Assembly: GCF_008801475.1 (NCBI RefSeq) | Contig: NZ_VZPP01000002.1 | Span: 372,001-436,000 of the forward strand | Length of the DNA stretch: 64,000 nucleotides | From: Pseudomonas moorei | GTDB taxonomy: Bacteria > Pseudomonadota > Gammaproteobacteria > Pseudomonadales > Pseudomonadaceae | Direction: 5' to 3' | Made by a program: the position numbers and the translations under genes | Part shown: positions 16,599 through 25,984 of the stretch, one piece after another | How positions within the stretch are numbered: the stretch's first letter is position 1 | How the letters are laid out: every line of letters starts with the position of its first letter | The notes under the pieces: model-generated | What the model was told of the DNA's origin: nothing | What the model saw: only the letters and a program-made list of their open reading frames with translations | Databases searched by the model: none

Positions 16599-18023
16599 AT
16601 GTCCTCCGCTGCATCATTCCGCACAGAAAAAGACCTGCTTGGCGTACTCGAAGTACCGGCTCAAGCGTATTACGGCATCCAGACCCTGCGAGCGGTGAAC
16701 AACTTCCGTCTCTCCGGCGTTCCGATTTCGCATTACCCGAAGCTGGTTGTCGGCCTGGCCATGGTCAAACAAGCCGCCGCTGACGCCAACCGTGAACTGG
16801 GTCACCTCAGTGAAGCCAAACACGCGGCCATCAGCGAAGCCTGTGCACGTCTGATCCGCGGCGACTTCCACGAAGAGTTCGTGGTGGACATGATTCAAGG
16901 CGGCGCTGGCACTTCGACCAACATGAATGCCAACGAAGTGATCGCCAACATCGCACTGGAGGCCATGGGTCACCAGAAAGGCGAATACCAGTACCTGCAC
17001 CCGAACAACGACGTGAACATGGCGCAGTCGACCAACGACGCTTATCCGACGGCCATCCGCCTGGGTCTGCTGTTGGGTCACGACGCCCTGCTCGCCAGCC
17101 TCGACAGCCTGATCCAGGCCTTCGCCGCCAAGGGTGAAGAATTCAGCCACGTCCTGAAGATGGGTCGTACCCAGCTGCAAGACGCCGTGCCGATGACCCT
17201 GGGCCAGGAATTCCGCGCCTTCGCCACCACCCTGGGCGAAGACCTGGCGCGTCTGAAGACCCTGGCTCCGGAAGTCCTGACCGAAGTGAACCTGGGCGGC
17301 ACCGCGATCGGTACCGGCATCAACGCCGACCCGCGTTACCAGCACCTGGCCGTTCAACGCCTGGCCCTGATCAGCGGTCAACCGCTGGTTCCGGCAGCCG
17401 ACCTGATCGAAGCCACTTCCGACATGGGCGCCTTCGTGCTGTTCTCCGGCATGCTCAAGCGCACCGCGGTCAAGCTGTCGAAGATCTGCAACGACCTGCG
17501 TCTGCTGTCCAGCGGCCCACGCACCGGCATCAACGAAATCAACCTGCCAGCGCGTCAGCCGGGCAGCTCGATCATGCCAGGCAAGGTCAACCCGGTTATT
17601 CCGGAAGCTGTTAACCAGGTAGCGTTCCAGATCATCGGTAACGACCTGGCGCTGACCATCGCGGCCGAAGGCGGCCAGCTGCAACTGAACGTGATGGAGC
17701 CGCTGATCGCCTTCAAGATCTTCGACTCGATCCGCCTGCTGCAACGCGCCATGGACATGCTGCGCGAGCACTGCATCGTCGGCATCACTGCCAACGAAGA
17801 GCGCTGCCGTGAACTGGTCGAGCACTCGATCGGCCTGGTCACCGCACTGAACCCGTACATCGGCTATGAAAACGCCACCCGTATCGCCCGTATCGCGCTC
17901 GAAAGCGGCCGCGGCGTGCTGGAACTGGTGCGCGAAGAAGGCTTGCTCGACGACGCCATGCTCGCCGACATCCTGCGCCCGGAAAACATGATTGCTCCGC
18001 GTCTGGTTCCGCTTAAAGCCTGA
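16599..18023 (+). CDS. aspA: Aspartate ammonia-lyase (aspartase)
   Basis: 474 aa. Deaminates L-aspartate to fumarate and ammonia in the cytoplasm. Fumarase/aspartase superfamily features: GGAGTSTNMNANEVIANIALE, the SS-loop GSSIMPGKVNPVIPEAVNQVAFQ, and NVMEPLIAFKIFDSIRLL. Start is the Met of MSSAASFRTEKDLLGVLEVP, with GAGATGA upstream. Earlier in-frame Mets lack family similarity. It is followed by a strong terminator, then a symporter and asparaginase that would feed it substrate. Confidence 0.95.
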   Translation: MSSAASFRTEKDLLGVLEVPAQAYYGIQTLRAVNNFRLSGVPISHYPKLVVGLAMVKQAAADANRELGHLSEAKHAAISEACARLIRGDFHEEFVVDMIQGGAGTSTNMNANEVIANIALEAMGHQKGEYQYLHPNNDVNMAQSTNDAYPTAIRLGLLLGHDALLASLDSLIQAFAAKGEEFSHVLKMGRTQLQDAVPMTLGQEFRAFATTLGEDLARLKTLAPEVLTEVNLGGTAIGTGINADPRYQHLAVQRLALISGQPLVPAADLIEATSDMGAFVLFSGMLKRTAVKLSKICNDLRLLSSGPRTGINEINLPARQPGSSIMPGKVNPVIPEAVNQVAFQIIGNDLALTIAAEGGQLQLNVMEPLIAFKIFDSIRLLQRAMDMLREHCIVGITANEERCRELVEHSIGLVTALNPYIGYENATRIARIALESGRGVLELVREEGLLDDAMLADILRPENMIAPRLVPLKA

Positions 18024-18085
18024 TCCGACGCGTTACCTGTAGCACCGCTCACCAGGTCGAGGGACTAGACACCTCTCACCTTTTG

Positions 18086-18120
18086 AGGGCTTGGAGATCA
18101 GTCTCCAGGCCCTTTTTTTT
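18086..18120 (+). terminator. Rho-independent terminator of aspA
   Basis: GGGCTTGGAGA-TCAG-TCTCCAGGCCC followed by eight T. Confidence 0.93.
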
Positions 18121-18396
18121 GCTTTTTGGTGAGAGCGGTCTCGCTCCTGCAGGAGACGAATGCATCAAAACCGTGCAGACGGACGGCACCGTCATCGGTA
18201 TAGTGCCGCCCCTCTTCGCAGGGGCGGCCGTCGGTAGCGAGACCACAACCCATGCGAAACCCGAACTAATAACAAACCCGCGATATGAAACCGGGACGAA
18301 CATCGACCCGCCTGTTGTGCCGTGCGCCAACGGGTGTAACGCGATGTTTCGATCCGGCCAGCATTTGCCTACACAAAAAACAGCGAGGAATAATCC
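18121..18396. other. Intergenic region upstream of the symporter
   Basis: With the aspA terminator, ~370 nt without a gene. It contains a GC-rich stem (CCGCCCCT..AGGGGCGG, ~18207-18227) and presumably the symporter promoter. The ORFs here on both strands look random. Confidence 0.5.
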
Positions 18397-19848
18397 ATGC
18401 TCGAAGTCATTAACGACTTCCTCTCAGGGAAAGTACTGATCGTGCTCATTGTCGGGCTCGGTAGCTACTTCACGATCCGCTCGCGTTTCGTTCAACTGCG
18501 TCACTTCTTCCACATGTTCGCGGTGTTCCGCGACAGCCTCAAAAGCAGCGCCGGGCAACTCAGCTCGTTCCAGGCCCTGATGCTCAGCCTTGCCGGCCGT
18601 GTCGGTGCGGGCAACATTGCCGGTGTCGGCATCGCCGTGACCCTTGGTGGGCCAGGCGCGGTGTTCTGGATGTGGGTGACCGCGCTGGTCGGCATGTCCA
18701 GCAGCTTCTTCGAATGCTCCCTTGGCCAGCTCTACAAACGCGCCGATGCCGACGGCACCTACCGTGGCGGCCCGTCCTACTACATCCAGCACGGCCTGCA
18801 AAAACGCTGGCTCGGCATGCTCATGGCATTCCTGCTGCTGGTGACGTTCGGCTTCGCCTTCAACGGCCTGCAAGCCCACGCCGTGACCCACTCGCTGAAC
18901 AATGCCTTCGGCCTGAACACAACTTACACCGGCATCGGCCTGGCCGCGCTGCTGGGCCTGGTGTTCATCGGCGGGATCAAGCGCATCGCCAAGGTCGCTG
19001 ACCTGCTGGTGCCGGTCAAAACCCTGGTGTACATCGGCGTGACCGTCTATGTGATCGTGCTGCAGTTCGACCAGGTGCCAGGCATGCTGATGACCATCGT
19101 CAAAAGCGCCTTCGGCCTGGATCAGGCCTTTGGCGGCCTGATCGGCAGCGCCATCGTCATGGGCGTGAAGCGTGGCGTGTTCGCCAACGAAGCGGGCCTG
19201 GGCAGCGCGCCCAACGTGGCCGCTGTCGCGTCGGTCGAGCACCCGGTGGCGCAAGGTGTGGTGCAGGCATTCAGCGTGTTCCTCGATACGTTCGTGATCT
19301 GCACCTGCACCGCGTTGCTGATCCTGCTCTCGGGCTTCTACACCCCCGGCTTCGAAGGTGACGGCATCGCCCTGACCCAGAACTCCCTGGCCGCCGTGGT
19401 CGGTGACTGGGGCCGGATGTTCATTTCCGTGGCGCTGGCGTTGTTCGTGTTCACTTCGATCCTCTACAACTACTACCTGGGCGAGAGCAACCTGCGCTTC
19501 CTGATCGGTGAAAACCGCAAGGCACTGATGGGCTACCGCGCGCTGGTACTGGTATTGATCTTCTGGGGCGCCATCGAGAACCTCGGCACCGTGTTCGCCT
19601 TCGCCGACATCACCATGACCATGCTGGCGTTCGTCAACCTGATCGCGCTGTTCCTGCTGTTCAAGGTCGGCATGCGCATCCTGCGAGATTACGACGACCA
19701 ACGCACCGCCGGGATCAAGACGCCAGTGTTCGACTCCGCCAAGTTCCAGGACCTGGATCTGGACCGCAAGGCCTGGCCAGCCAATCCGCCGGCCGCCGCC
19801 CCTCAGGCACAGGCTGAGCCGCAAGGCGTACCCGCAGCGCAACGCTGA
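18397..19848 (+). CDS. Sodium:alanine/glycine symporter family (AGCS) transporter
   Basis: 483 aa, about ten to eleven membrane segments. AGCS signatures: SSFQALMLSLAGRVGAGNIAGVGIAVTLGGPGAVFWMWVTALVGMSSSFFECSLGQLYK and the conserved GGPSYYIQ, later GVKRGVFANEAGLGSAPNVAAVA. It imports small neutral amino acids with Na+. Position between aspartase and asparaginase hints at an asparagine/aspartate or alanine role, unproven. ATG preceded by GAGGAA. The Ala/Pro-rich last ~25 residues are a variable tail. Confidence 0.94.
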   Translation: MLEVINDFLSGKVLIVLIVGLGSYFTIRSRFVQLRHFFHMFAVFRDSLKSSAGQLSSFQALMLSLAGRVGAGNIAGVGIAVTLGGPGAVFWMWVTALVGMSSSFFECSLGQLYKRADADGTYRGGPSYYIQHGLQKRWLGMLMAFLLLVTFGFAFNGLQAHAVTHSLNNAFGLNTTYTGIGLAALLGLVFIGGIKRIAKVADLLVPVKTLVYIGVTVYVIVLQFDQVPGMLMTIVKSAFGLDQAFGGLIGSAIVMGVKRGVFANEAGLGSAPNVAAVASVEHPVAQGVVQAFSVFLDTFVICTCTALLILLSGFYTPGFEGDGIALTQNSLAAVVGDWGRMFISVALALFVFTSILYNYYLGESNLRFLIGENRKALMGYRALVLVLIFWGAIENLGTVFAFADITMTMLAFVNLIALFLLFKVGMRILRDYDDQRTAGIKTPVFDSAKFQDLDLDRKAWPANPPAAAPQAQAEPQGVPAAQR

Positions 19849-19857
19849 CCGGTAAAT

Positions 19858-19884
19858 GACGGGCGCATCCCATGCGCCCGTCAG
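19858..19884 (+). terminator. Hairpin after the symporter gene
   Basis: TGACGGGCGCA-TCCCA-TGCGCCCGTCA, 11-bp perfect stem, only GTT after it, so a weak or Rho-assisted terminator. Confidence 0.6.
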
Positions 19885-19899
19885 TTAAAGTGCATTACC

Positions 19900-19989
19900 T
19901 GTGGGAGCGCGCCTGCTCGCGATAGCGGTTAATCATTCAACATTGATGTTGGCGGAATAACAGCCATCGCGAGCAGGCTCGCTCCCACA
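19900..19989. repeat. REP doublet
   Basis: CTGTGGGAGCGCGCCTGCTC and the inverted mate GAGCAGGCTCGCTCCCACA, separated by ~40 nt, directly upstream of the asparaginase ribosome-binding site. Confidence 0.88.
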
Positions 19990-20014
19990 TGTCATCTCTT
20001 GTGGAGACCTCCAG

Positions 20015-21019
20015 ATGATCCCCAATTCCTACCCTGCCGCCCAGCACGTCATGGTGCTCTACACCGGCGGCACCATCGGCATGCAAGCCAGTGCACATGG
20101 CCTGGCACCCGCATCCGGTTTCGAAGCGCGGATGCGCGAGTACCTGCACAGTCAACCGGAACTGGTGGTGCCGCAGTGGCGCTTTCGCGAGATGTCGCCC
20201 CTGATCGATAGCGCCAACATGACCCCGGCCTACTGGCAGCAACTGCGTGAAGCCGTGGTCGACGCCGTGGATGTGCAAGGCTGCGACAGCGTGCTGATCC
20301 TGCATGGCACCGACACCCTGGCCTACAGCGCTGCGGCGATGAGCTTCCAGTTGCTTGGCCTGCAGGCCCGTGTGTGTTTCACCGGGTCCATGCTGCCGGC
20401 CGGTGTCATCGACAGCGATGCCTGGGAAAACCTCAGCGGCGCACTGGTTGCCTTGGGTCAAGGTCTGGCACCGGGTGTGCACCTGTACTTCCACGGCGAG
20501 CTGTTGGCGCCGACCCGCTGCGCGAAAGTGCGCAGCTTTGGCCGTCATCCCTTCAAACGCCTGGAGCGTCAGGGCGGTGGTGTGAAGGCACTTTCGATTG
20601 CGCCGCAGCTGCATTACAACCAGCCCAAACAATTGGCAAATGTTGCGGTACTGCCGCTGTTTCCCGGCATCGGCGCCGAGGTATTGGATGGCTTGCTCGC
20701 CAGCGGTATTCAGGGGCTGGTGCTGGAGTGCTATGGCAGTGGAACCGGGCCGAGCGACAACCCCGGGTTTCTCGCCAGCCTGGGGCGAGCGCGGGACAAA
20801 GGCGTGGTGGTGGTGGCGGTCACGCAGTGTCATGAAGGTGGCGTCGAGCTGGATGTCTATGAGGCTGGCAGTCGCTTGCGCGGTGTCGGCGTGTTGTCCG
20901 GGGGCGGCATGACTCGCGAAGCGGCATTCGGCAAATTGCACGGGTTGTTGGGGGCGGGGCTGGAAACGGGCGAAGTCCGTCAACTTGTAGAACTCGACCT
21001 CTGTGGCGAACTGGTCTGA
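20015..21019 (+). CDS. ansA: Type I (cytoplasmic) L-asparaginase
   Basis: 334 aa, no signal peptide. Hydrolyses asparagine to aspartate and ammonia. The two threonine signature motifs are present: YTGGTIGM (residues 16-23) and ILHGTDTLAYSAAAMSF (~95-110), with the family VCFTGSMLPAGVIDSDAWENL. RBS GGAG at 9 nt. Its product aspartate is the substrate of the aspA enzyme 2 kb upstream. Confidence 0.92.
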   Translation: MIPNSYPAAQHVMVLYTGGTIGMQASAHGLAPASGFEARMREYLHSQPELVVPQWRFREMSPLIDSANMTPAYWQQLREAVVDAVDVQGCDSVLILHGTDTLAYSAAAMSFQLLGLQARVCFTGSMLPAGVIDSDAWENLSGALVALGQGLAPGVHLYFHGELLAPTRCAKVRSFGRHPFKRLERQGGGVKALSIAPQLHYNQPKQLANVAVLPLFPGIGAEVLDGLLASGIQGLVLECYGSGTGPSDNPGFLASLGRARDKGVVVVAVTQCHEGGVELDVYEAGSRLRGVGVLSGGGMTREAAFGKLHGLLGAGLETGEVRQLVELDLCGELV

Positions 21020-21047
21020 GGTAAACAGGACTGGCTTGCAGTCTTGT

Positions 21048-21080
21048 AAGCCTTCCTGACCGTCGCCGCCAGGAAGGCTT
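21048..21080. terminator. Shared hairpin between ansA and the giant gene
   Basis: AAGCCTTCCTG ... CAGGAAGGCTT, an 11-bp perfect inverted repeat in the 77-nt gap between convergent genes. No T-run, so possibly a bidirectional Rho-dependent or processing site. Confidence 0.6.
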
Positions 21081-21096
21081 GCCCTGTCACTTCAGT

Positions 21097-24000
21097 CTAT
21101 GGATGTAAAAACACCTTCCTGGCCAGCGCAGGACTGATATTTTCACGCCATATGCTGGTCACTGCTTGGCCAGCCGCTTGTTGATCCTTCTGAAAATTCA
21201 GACCCTGGCGACGCTGCGCGACCGTTTTCAGGTGGGCCTTGGTGAAGGATGCTGGCGCAGCCCCCTTTGTCGAGTAATGAAAATGTGCATACCACAGCAC
21301 ATTGTTGTTGGCGGTGTCGCGAATCTGGTATTCCTGCAAAAAATCAGTGCCTTTGCCTGCAGAGCTGTCGGTTCGCTCGCCGATCTTGTGGATGCTTATC
21401 TCTTCTTTCTCCCATAGATAATCCACTGCTCCCGCAGTCGGCTTCCGCGATTTGTACATTTCAATCCGTGTTTGCTGTGCCAGTTTCCGAAGATGCATGG
21501 CTGTATCCCTCAAGTCATCTACGATTGGCTTTAATGACACTTCACCCACTGGCCGGGTCAATTGCTCGATATCGTCGGCTACGGCTTCCAACGGGTCAGC
21601 CTGATTCATGATGAGCGTCTCTACGTCGGCCGGCGGGCGATCAGATTTGGACATCCGTCCGGCCTCAGCCAACTGCCCTTGGTATCCGGCCAATAGATCC
21701 TGCGCTTTTTTCTCCAGCTGCTTGAGCTTCCTTTTAGCCCGAACACTAAGCCCTGCGCCTCCCAGCAGACGCAGGCGGAAATCGAAGTTCCAGCGACCCT
21801 GCCCGTCACTTTTCAGCCAAGGCCCCCTGCGCGACGCCCCCTGCGGATCCGTGATCACGACCCCGTCCAATGTGGGCGACACCCGAAACCAGTCATCTTC
21901 GACGCGGGCATACCAGTACTCGCCTTGCTGATATAGCCCGCGAAACTCGCCGGATTCGACCACCGCATCTGCGCGCAACGGCTGCGAGAGCTTGAATGAG
22001 TTGAGATCGGCCAGCTGCCGAGCTGATAACTGGCCTCGCGCAGTGTTCCAGCCATAAGAAAGCTTCGGCTCCCCCCCGAGAGGGCCGACAGGCCGCCTGT
22101 CGATTTTATTGTCGAGCGGGATGCGCTGATCGAGCGCGGTTTCGCCGACGACGCCAGACGCTTCGGTGTGCGCAATAGCAAGTACGGGCGAACCCGTATG
22201 CACCAGTATCAAGGCCAGGTTCATCAACACATCTGCCGCTGCTTCCAATCGATTCTCGGCATTTTCACGTTGAACAAACACTTCAATGCTCTTGGTGAGC
22301 TGGACCAAAAGGCCGATAGCTGCCAATGGACCATCCAACAGTGGCTGTAGCAAATTGAACAATGCCCACCCGAAGTCCTTTACTTGATCCCAACGGGCCT
22401 CTGAGTTCGATACGGAATCACCTTTGGCCTGCTCGATGAGCGCTTGGGCACAAGACCGGTACAGTGTGCTGAACACATCAATTGCCAGCGGCCCGCTGGC
22501 GAGCGAAACACGTTGCGACTGGAGCGCGTCGAAGTCACCGAACACTACCCGTCCCTCGTGGGGCTCCACGAAGCCGCCGTTGGCATAGACGTGGCGAATC
22601 GAGGGTGCCAGCCCGGCAAGCACGCTGCGCTGCAATGATTCATTCTCCTGAATGGCAATCAATAGAGCTTCCCATGAGGCAAACTCGAGCATTGGCTCAT
22701 CCGAAGCAGGCCGGTAAAGAACATGTGGCCCACGTCCAAGCTCCTGCGGGCCGATCACAAACATGTTCAAGACGTAGTCAGCACTGGAGGCGGTTCCAAC
22801 CTGGAACCCCAGCGGTCTGACCACCATGGCATGTCCCTCGACCTGGCGATCGACCGTCTCCGATTGCAGGGCGGCGACTACCTGGCAATAGGCCGTATTC
22901 GACAAGCGCTGACGGATTTTCAGCTCCAGGGCCAACAGCGGCAGCTGAATGTGCATGCTCACGCGAAACTGTTGTCGTCGCTGGTTACACTCAGAAGGGT
23001 CGTCCAGCAATTTACGCTGCAACATGTCGGGATAACGCTGGCCGATGTCGGCGCGAGTGGTCAGTTCCCGCAGGTAGTCATACGTCAGCCACGGTGGTGG
23101 TTCACCGTTGCGATAATGAATCTGCGCTGGAACCAGGGGCAAGGCGCCGATGTTTTTCACCGCCAGTTGCGCAAAGGTCGAGCGGGCGGTCTGGTAGCGA
23201 GGCTCGGGGAATGGCGGGTCGATGATTTCGAATGTCGTGTTCTCCAATCGCTGCAGCGTCACCTCGATATCGCCCACATTGATAGACTTGCGGGCCTCAT
23301 CGTCCTCGACCATCAGTGCCTTCAATGCCTGCTCGGCATATTCATGAATCGGGGCGATGTCCGACAGGTATGAGGCACCGGTTCGATTCCGGGCCGCCAG
23401 CAAGGCCAGCAACCGGCTGTAAGTAGCGCGCTCCGCCGGATAAGCCTGCTTGAGCCATGACGGCAATAAATCTTCCAGGGTCGACAACCTGGCTTCATGG
23501 CCTGAACGAAAGGCACCGAGCAACATCGTCGGGCTACTGAGCTGGTCCAATCGTCGCTCAAGGCCAGGCAAGTCGACGAAGGCTGCGGGCTTGATCGTCG
23601 CAATAACCTGCAGCTGACGCTCGAGAAGGCTCAGGGTCAACGCCTCGAAAATGTCATGTTCCGCCCAGTAGTTTCTTAGCGACAGCTGCTGGCGGGCGCC
23701 AAACCATGATTGCACCATGGCTTCCTCGGAACTGAACACTTCGATTCCGCCGGACAATGTGTCCAGCAATGCAATGGTTCGCCCTTCCACCTTGCGAATC
23801 ATCGACAGGACAATCACATCATCCGGCGTCGAGGTGCTGACGTCCTCGTACACATATGTCACGGCAGTCTCGGTCGCAGCTTCGCCCTGGACTGTTTCGC
23901 GCTGGGTACTGTCGGGGTAATCAAGTACGCTCTGGACCGTCAAAAATGGATCACCGGCAAGTGCCTGAGAGGCTATGAACAGTTGCCCCCGGAACAGGTC

Positions 24001-24507
24001 GCGAAGTTGTTGCCAGGGACTGGCGTCGTCCTCGTTCGATTGGCTCCAGAAGGCTGCCAGATCATGTTGATAGCACTCCAGCAACTGCGGCCCCCACTCA
24101 TCGAGGACCTCCTGGATTTCGCTCAAATCGACGTCAATGGCCGGCGGAGTTGCTACGTTGGAATGCCGTGAGAGAACGCTCTTGTCACTGAATACTTTGC
24201 AACTGCCCTGCCAGTAACTTTCGAGCAAAAGATCTGTCAGTCCATAGCTTTGATAACCTGCAAAGCTTGAGCTTCCTGGCGTTTCACTCCACCGAGGCTC
24301 GAGAATGACAGCGCTTTCCACCTGGATATCGAGATTGGGAAACCGGTCATCAAGGACTTGTTGCAAGGTTCTTCGTGCCGTTTCTCGCAAGGTCGGGCGA
24401 TCGGCAAACAGGTGCAAAACGCTCAAGGCCTGTGAAACGACGTCAGCGTCCGGCCGAAGCCGATGCGGCGGGCGGGTGATGGCTGGGGTAACGTTTGAAG
24501 ATGTCAT
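21097..24507 (-). CDS. Giant protein, DUF6543 / dermonecrotic-toxin N-terminal-domain type (copy 1)
   Basis: 1136 aa, no signal peptide and no clear transmembrane helix. The opening LSVLHLFADRPTLRETARRTLQQVL...FPNLDI matches the start of Pseudomonas proteins annotated with DUF6543. Other landmarks: MFVIGPQELGRGPHVLYRP mid-protein; GEYWYARVEDDWFRV and RLRLLGGAGLS near 920-960, followed by a short coiled coil; and a C-terminal signature LQEYQIRD...VLWYAHFHYS...FTKAHLK. Every landmark recurs in the same order in the product at 28294-32913, so the two are paralogues, though weakly similar between landmarks. Role unknown; related proteins are suspected secreted effectors or toxins. No secretion or immunity gene adjoins it. 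The RBS is weak. Confidence 0.88.
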   Translation of the reverse strand: MTSSNVTPAITRPPHRLRPDADVVSQALSVLHLFADRPTLRETARRTLQQVLDDRFPNLDIQVESAVILEPRWSETPGSSSFAGYQSYGLTDLLLESYWQGSCKVFSDKSVLSRHSNVATPPAIDVDLSEIQEVLDEWGPQLLECYQHDLAAFWSQSNEDDASPWQQLRDLFRGQLFIASQALAGDPFLTVQSVLDYPDSTQRETVQGEAATETAVTYVYEDVSTSTPDDVIVLSMIRKVEGRTIALLDTLSGGIEVFSSEEAMVQSWFGARQQLSLRNYWAEHDIFEALTLSLLERQLQVIATIKPAAFVDLPGLERRLDQLSSPTMLLGAFRSGHEARLSTLEDLLPSWLKQAYPAERATYSRLLALLAARNRTGASYLSDIAPIHEYAEQALKALMVEDDEARKSINVGDIEVTLQRLENTTFEIIDPPFPEPRYQTARSTFAQLAVKNIGALPLVPAQIHYRNGEPPPWLTYDYLRELTTRADIGQRYPDMLQRKLLDDPSECNQRRQQFRVSMHIQLPLLALELKIRQRLSNTAYCQVVAALQSETVDRQVEGHAMVVRPLGFQVGTASSADYVLNMFVIGPQELGRGPHVLYRPASDEPMLEFASWEALLIAIQENESLQRSVLAGLAPSIRHVYANGGFVEPHEGRVVFGDFDALQSQRVSLASGPLAIDVFSTLYRSCAQALIEQAKGDSVSNSEARWDQVKDFGWALFNLLQPLLDGPLAAIGLLVQLTKSIEVFVQRENAENRLEAAADVLMNLALILVHTGSPVLAIAHTEASGVVGETALDQRIPLDNKIDRRPVGPLGGEPKLSYGWNTARGQLSARQLADLNSFKLSQPLRADAVVESGEFRGLYQQGEYWYARVEDDWFRVSPTLDGVVITDPQGASRRGPWLKSDGQGRWNFDFRLRLLGGAGLSVRAKRKLKQLEKKAQDLLAGYQGQLAEAGRMSKSDRPPADVETLIMNQADPLEAVADDIEQLTRPVGEVSLKPIVDDLRDTAMHLRKLAQQTRIEMYKSRKPTAGAVDYLWEKEEISIHKIGERTDSSAGKGTDFLQEYQIRDTANNNVLWYAHFHYSTKGAAPASFTKAHLKTVAQRRQGLNFQKDQQAAGQAVTSIWRENISPALARKVFLHP

Positions 24508-24725
24508 GATTGAGGTCCATCCCTGGGTACATGAAATGTCGTAATGACAGCCAACGCATAGGTGCGCGGCGACCGTGACGAAGATAAAAACCTCGCAGAC
24601 ACGGGGGGCGGTATCCGGGTATGGCGTCTGTAACCGCCGGCTTCACTGGGCGTGCCGAAACCCCATTAGTCCGGTCCCGGCACACAACTTGCTCCCATTC
24701 CAGCAACCCAAGACTGGAAGTCGCC

Positions 24726-25733
24726 ATGCTCCACTCCCACCTCACGACCCTCAACGCCGTCTCGCTGATCCTCAACACCTTCAAGGCCGAAGGCTTGTCC
24801 AGTGAGGCGCTATTGGCCGGCAGCGGCATCAGTGCCGCGGATCTGAACCGTGCCGACACGCGCATCACCACCAATCAAGAGATGCAAGTCTGCGCCAACG
24901 CAGTCGCACTCAAGCGTGACATCGGCCTGGAACTAGGTCGGCGGATGCACGTGTCCTGCTACGGCATACTCGGCTATGCACTGCTCACCAGTGCCACCTT
25001 CGGTGACGCTTTGCGTCTGGCGATGCGATATCCGGCGCTGCTGGGAACACTTTTCGAATTGAGCCTGGAGGAGGATGGCGAGCGTGTCTGGTTCGTCGCG
25101 GCCGATTATCGCGAGAGCCCGGCGATGGCGGTGTTCAACGCCGAGTTCTGCCTGGTTTCGCTCAAGGTCATCTGCGACGACCTGCTCGGTCATCCGCTGC
25201 CACTGCTCGCTGCTCGCTTCGAACACGCCGCACCCGACTACGAAGCGACCTACGCCGAACACTTCAACTGCCCGCTGCATTTCGGGGCACGGGACAACGC
25301 CTTCGCCTTCGACAGGCGCTGGCTCGACCAGCCCCTGCCATTGGCCGACGTGATAACCCATCAAGCCATGGCCGAACGCTGCCGCAAACAGAACGTCGAG
25401 TTCACCGGGCGCCAGGCGTGGCTGGGACGAATTCGGCAACTGCTCAGCGCGCAACTGAATGCCGCGCCTGGGCTGGAGGGACTGGCCGAGCAAATGAATT
25501 GTTCGGCGCGAACCTTGCGTCGGCACCTCAAGGACCTGGGCTGCAGCTATCAGGAATTGCTCGATGAATTGCGCTTCGAGCAAGCCAAGCAAATGCTGTG
25601 CGAGGATCAGTTGCCGATCTATCAGATCGCCGAGGCCCTGGGTTTCAGCGAGACCGCCAGCTTTCGCCATGCCTTCGTGCGCTGGAGTGGTGTAGCGCCG
25701 AGCCAGTTCCGCCCGCAGCACCGGCCCTCGTAG
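24726..25733 (+). CDS. AraC-family regulator with arabinose-binding-like N-terminal domain
   Basis: 335 aa. Residues ~20-210 form the OruR/ArgR-like sensor domain (SLILNTFKAEGLSSEALLAGSGI...CYGILGYALLTSATFGDALRLAMRY). The C-terminal ~100 aa hold two helix-turn-helices: LAEQMNCSARTLRRHLKDLGCSYQELLDELR and QIAEALGFSETASFRHAFVRWSGVAPSQFR. Start is the Met of MLHSHLTTLNA. It is upstream of a deacetylase and a polyamine-binding protein and probably regulates them. Confidence 0.92.
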   Translation: MLHSHLTTLNAVSLILNTFKAEGLSSEALLAGSGISAADLNRADTRITTNQEMQVCANAVALKRDIGLELGRRMHVSCYGILGYALLTSATFGDALRLAMRYPALLGTLFELSLEEDGERVWFVAADYRESPAMAVFNAEFCLVSLKVICDDLLGHPLPLLAARFEHAAPDYEATYAEHFNCPLHFGARDNAFAFDRRWLDQPLPLADVITHQAMAERCRKQNVEFTGRQAWLGRIRQLLSAQLNAAPGLEGLAEQMNCSARTLRRHLKDLGCSYQELLDELRFEQAKQMLCEDQLPIYQIAEALGFSETASFRHAFVRWSGVAPSQFRPQHRPS

Positions 25734-25785
25734 GCGATTGCCAGCGAAGAGGCCAGTGCATCCGGCACATCCACAGCGGCTGTAA

Positions 25786-25817
25786 TGCCGCCTTCGCGGG
25801 CGAGCCCGCTCCCACAG
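25786..25817. repeat. Single REP unit
   Basis: GCCTTCGCGGGCGAGCCCGCTCCCACAG: one REP with its own internal stem; the inverted partner seems eroded. It lies in the 250-nt gap after the AraC gene. Confidence 0.65.
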
Positions 25818-25984
25818 AGTCTGCATTCCACGCGCCATGCCAGGGCTTGGCGCATTAAAAAGGGGCGAATTTCGGTCAGATTTTTTGGCCATATAGATCC
25901 CCTTTTGGCCTTTCCTGCCATTCTCCAAAATCGTGCGCCCCGCAAGACTGTGTTCAACCCGAATCAGCCTGCGGAGAACAAGAA

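Noticed and set aside
16614..17825. 403-codon minus-strand frame opposite aspA
   Set aside because: Shadow frame; aspA motifs are complete on the plus strand.
18202..18228. GC-rich stem as small RNA or riboswitch before the symporter
   Set aside because: Single stem without T-run or further structure that I can support.
18424..19842. 472-codon minus-strand frame opposite the AGCS symporter
   Set aside because: His/Gln-rich shadow without start signals.
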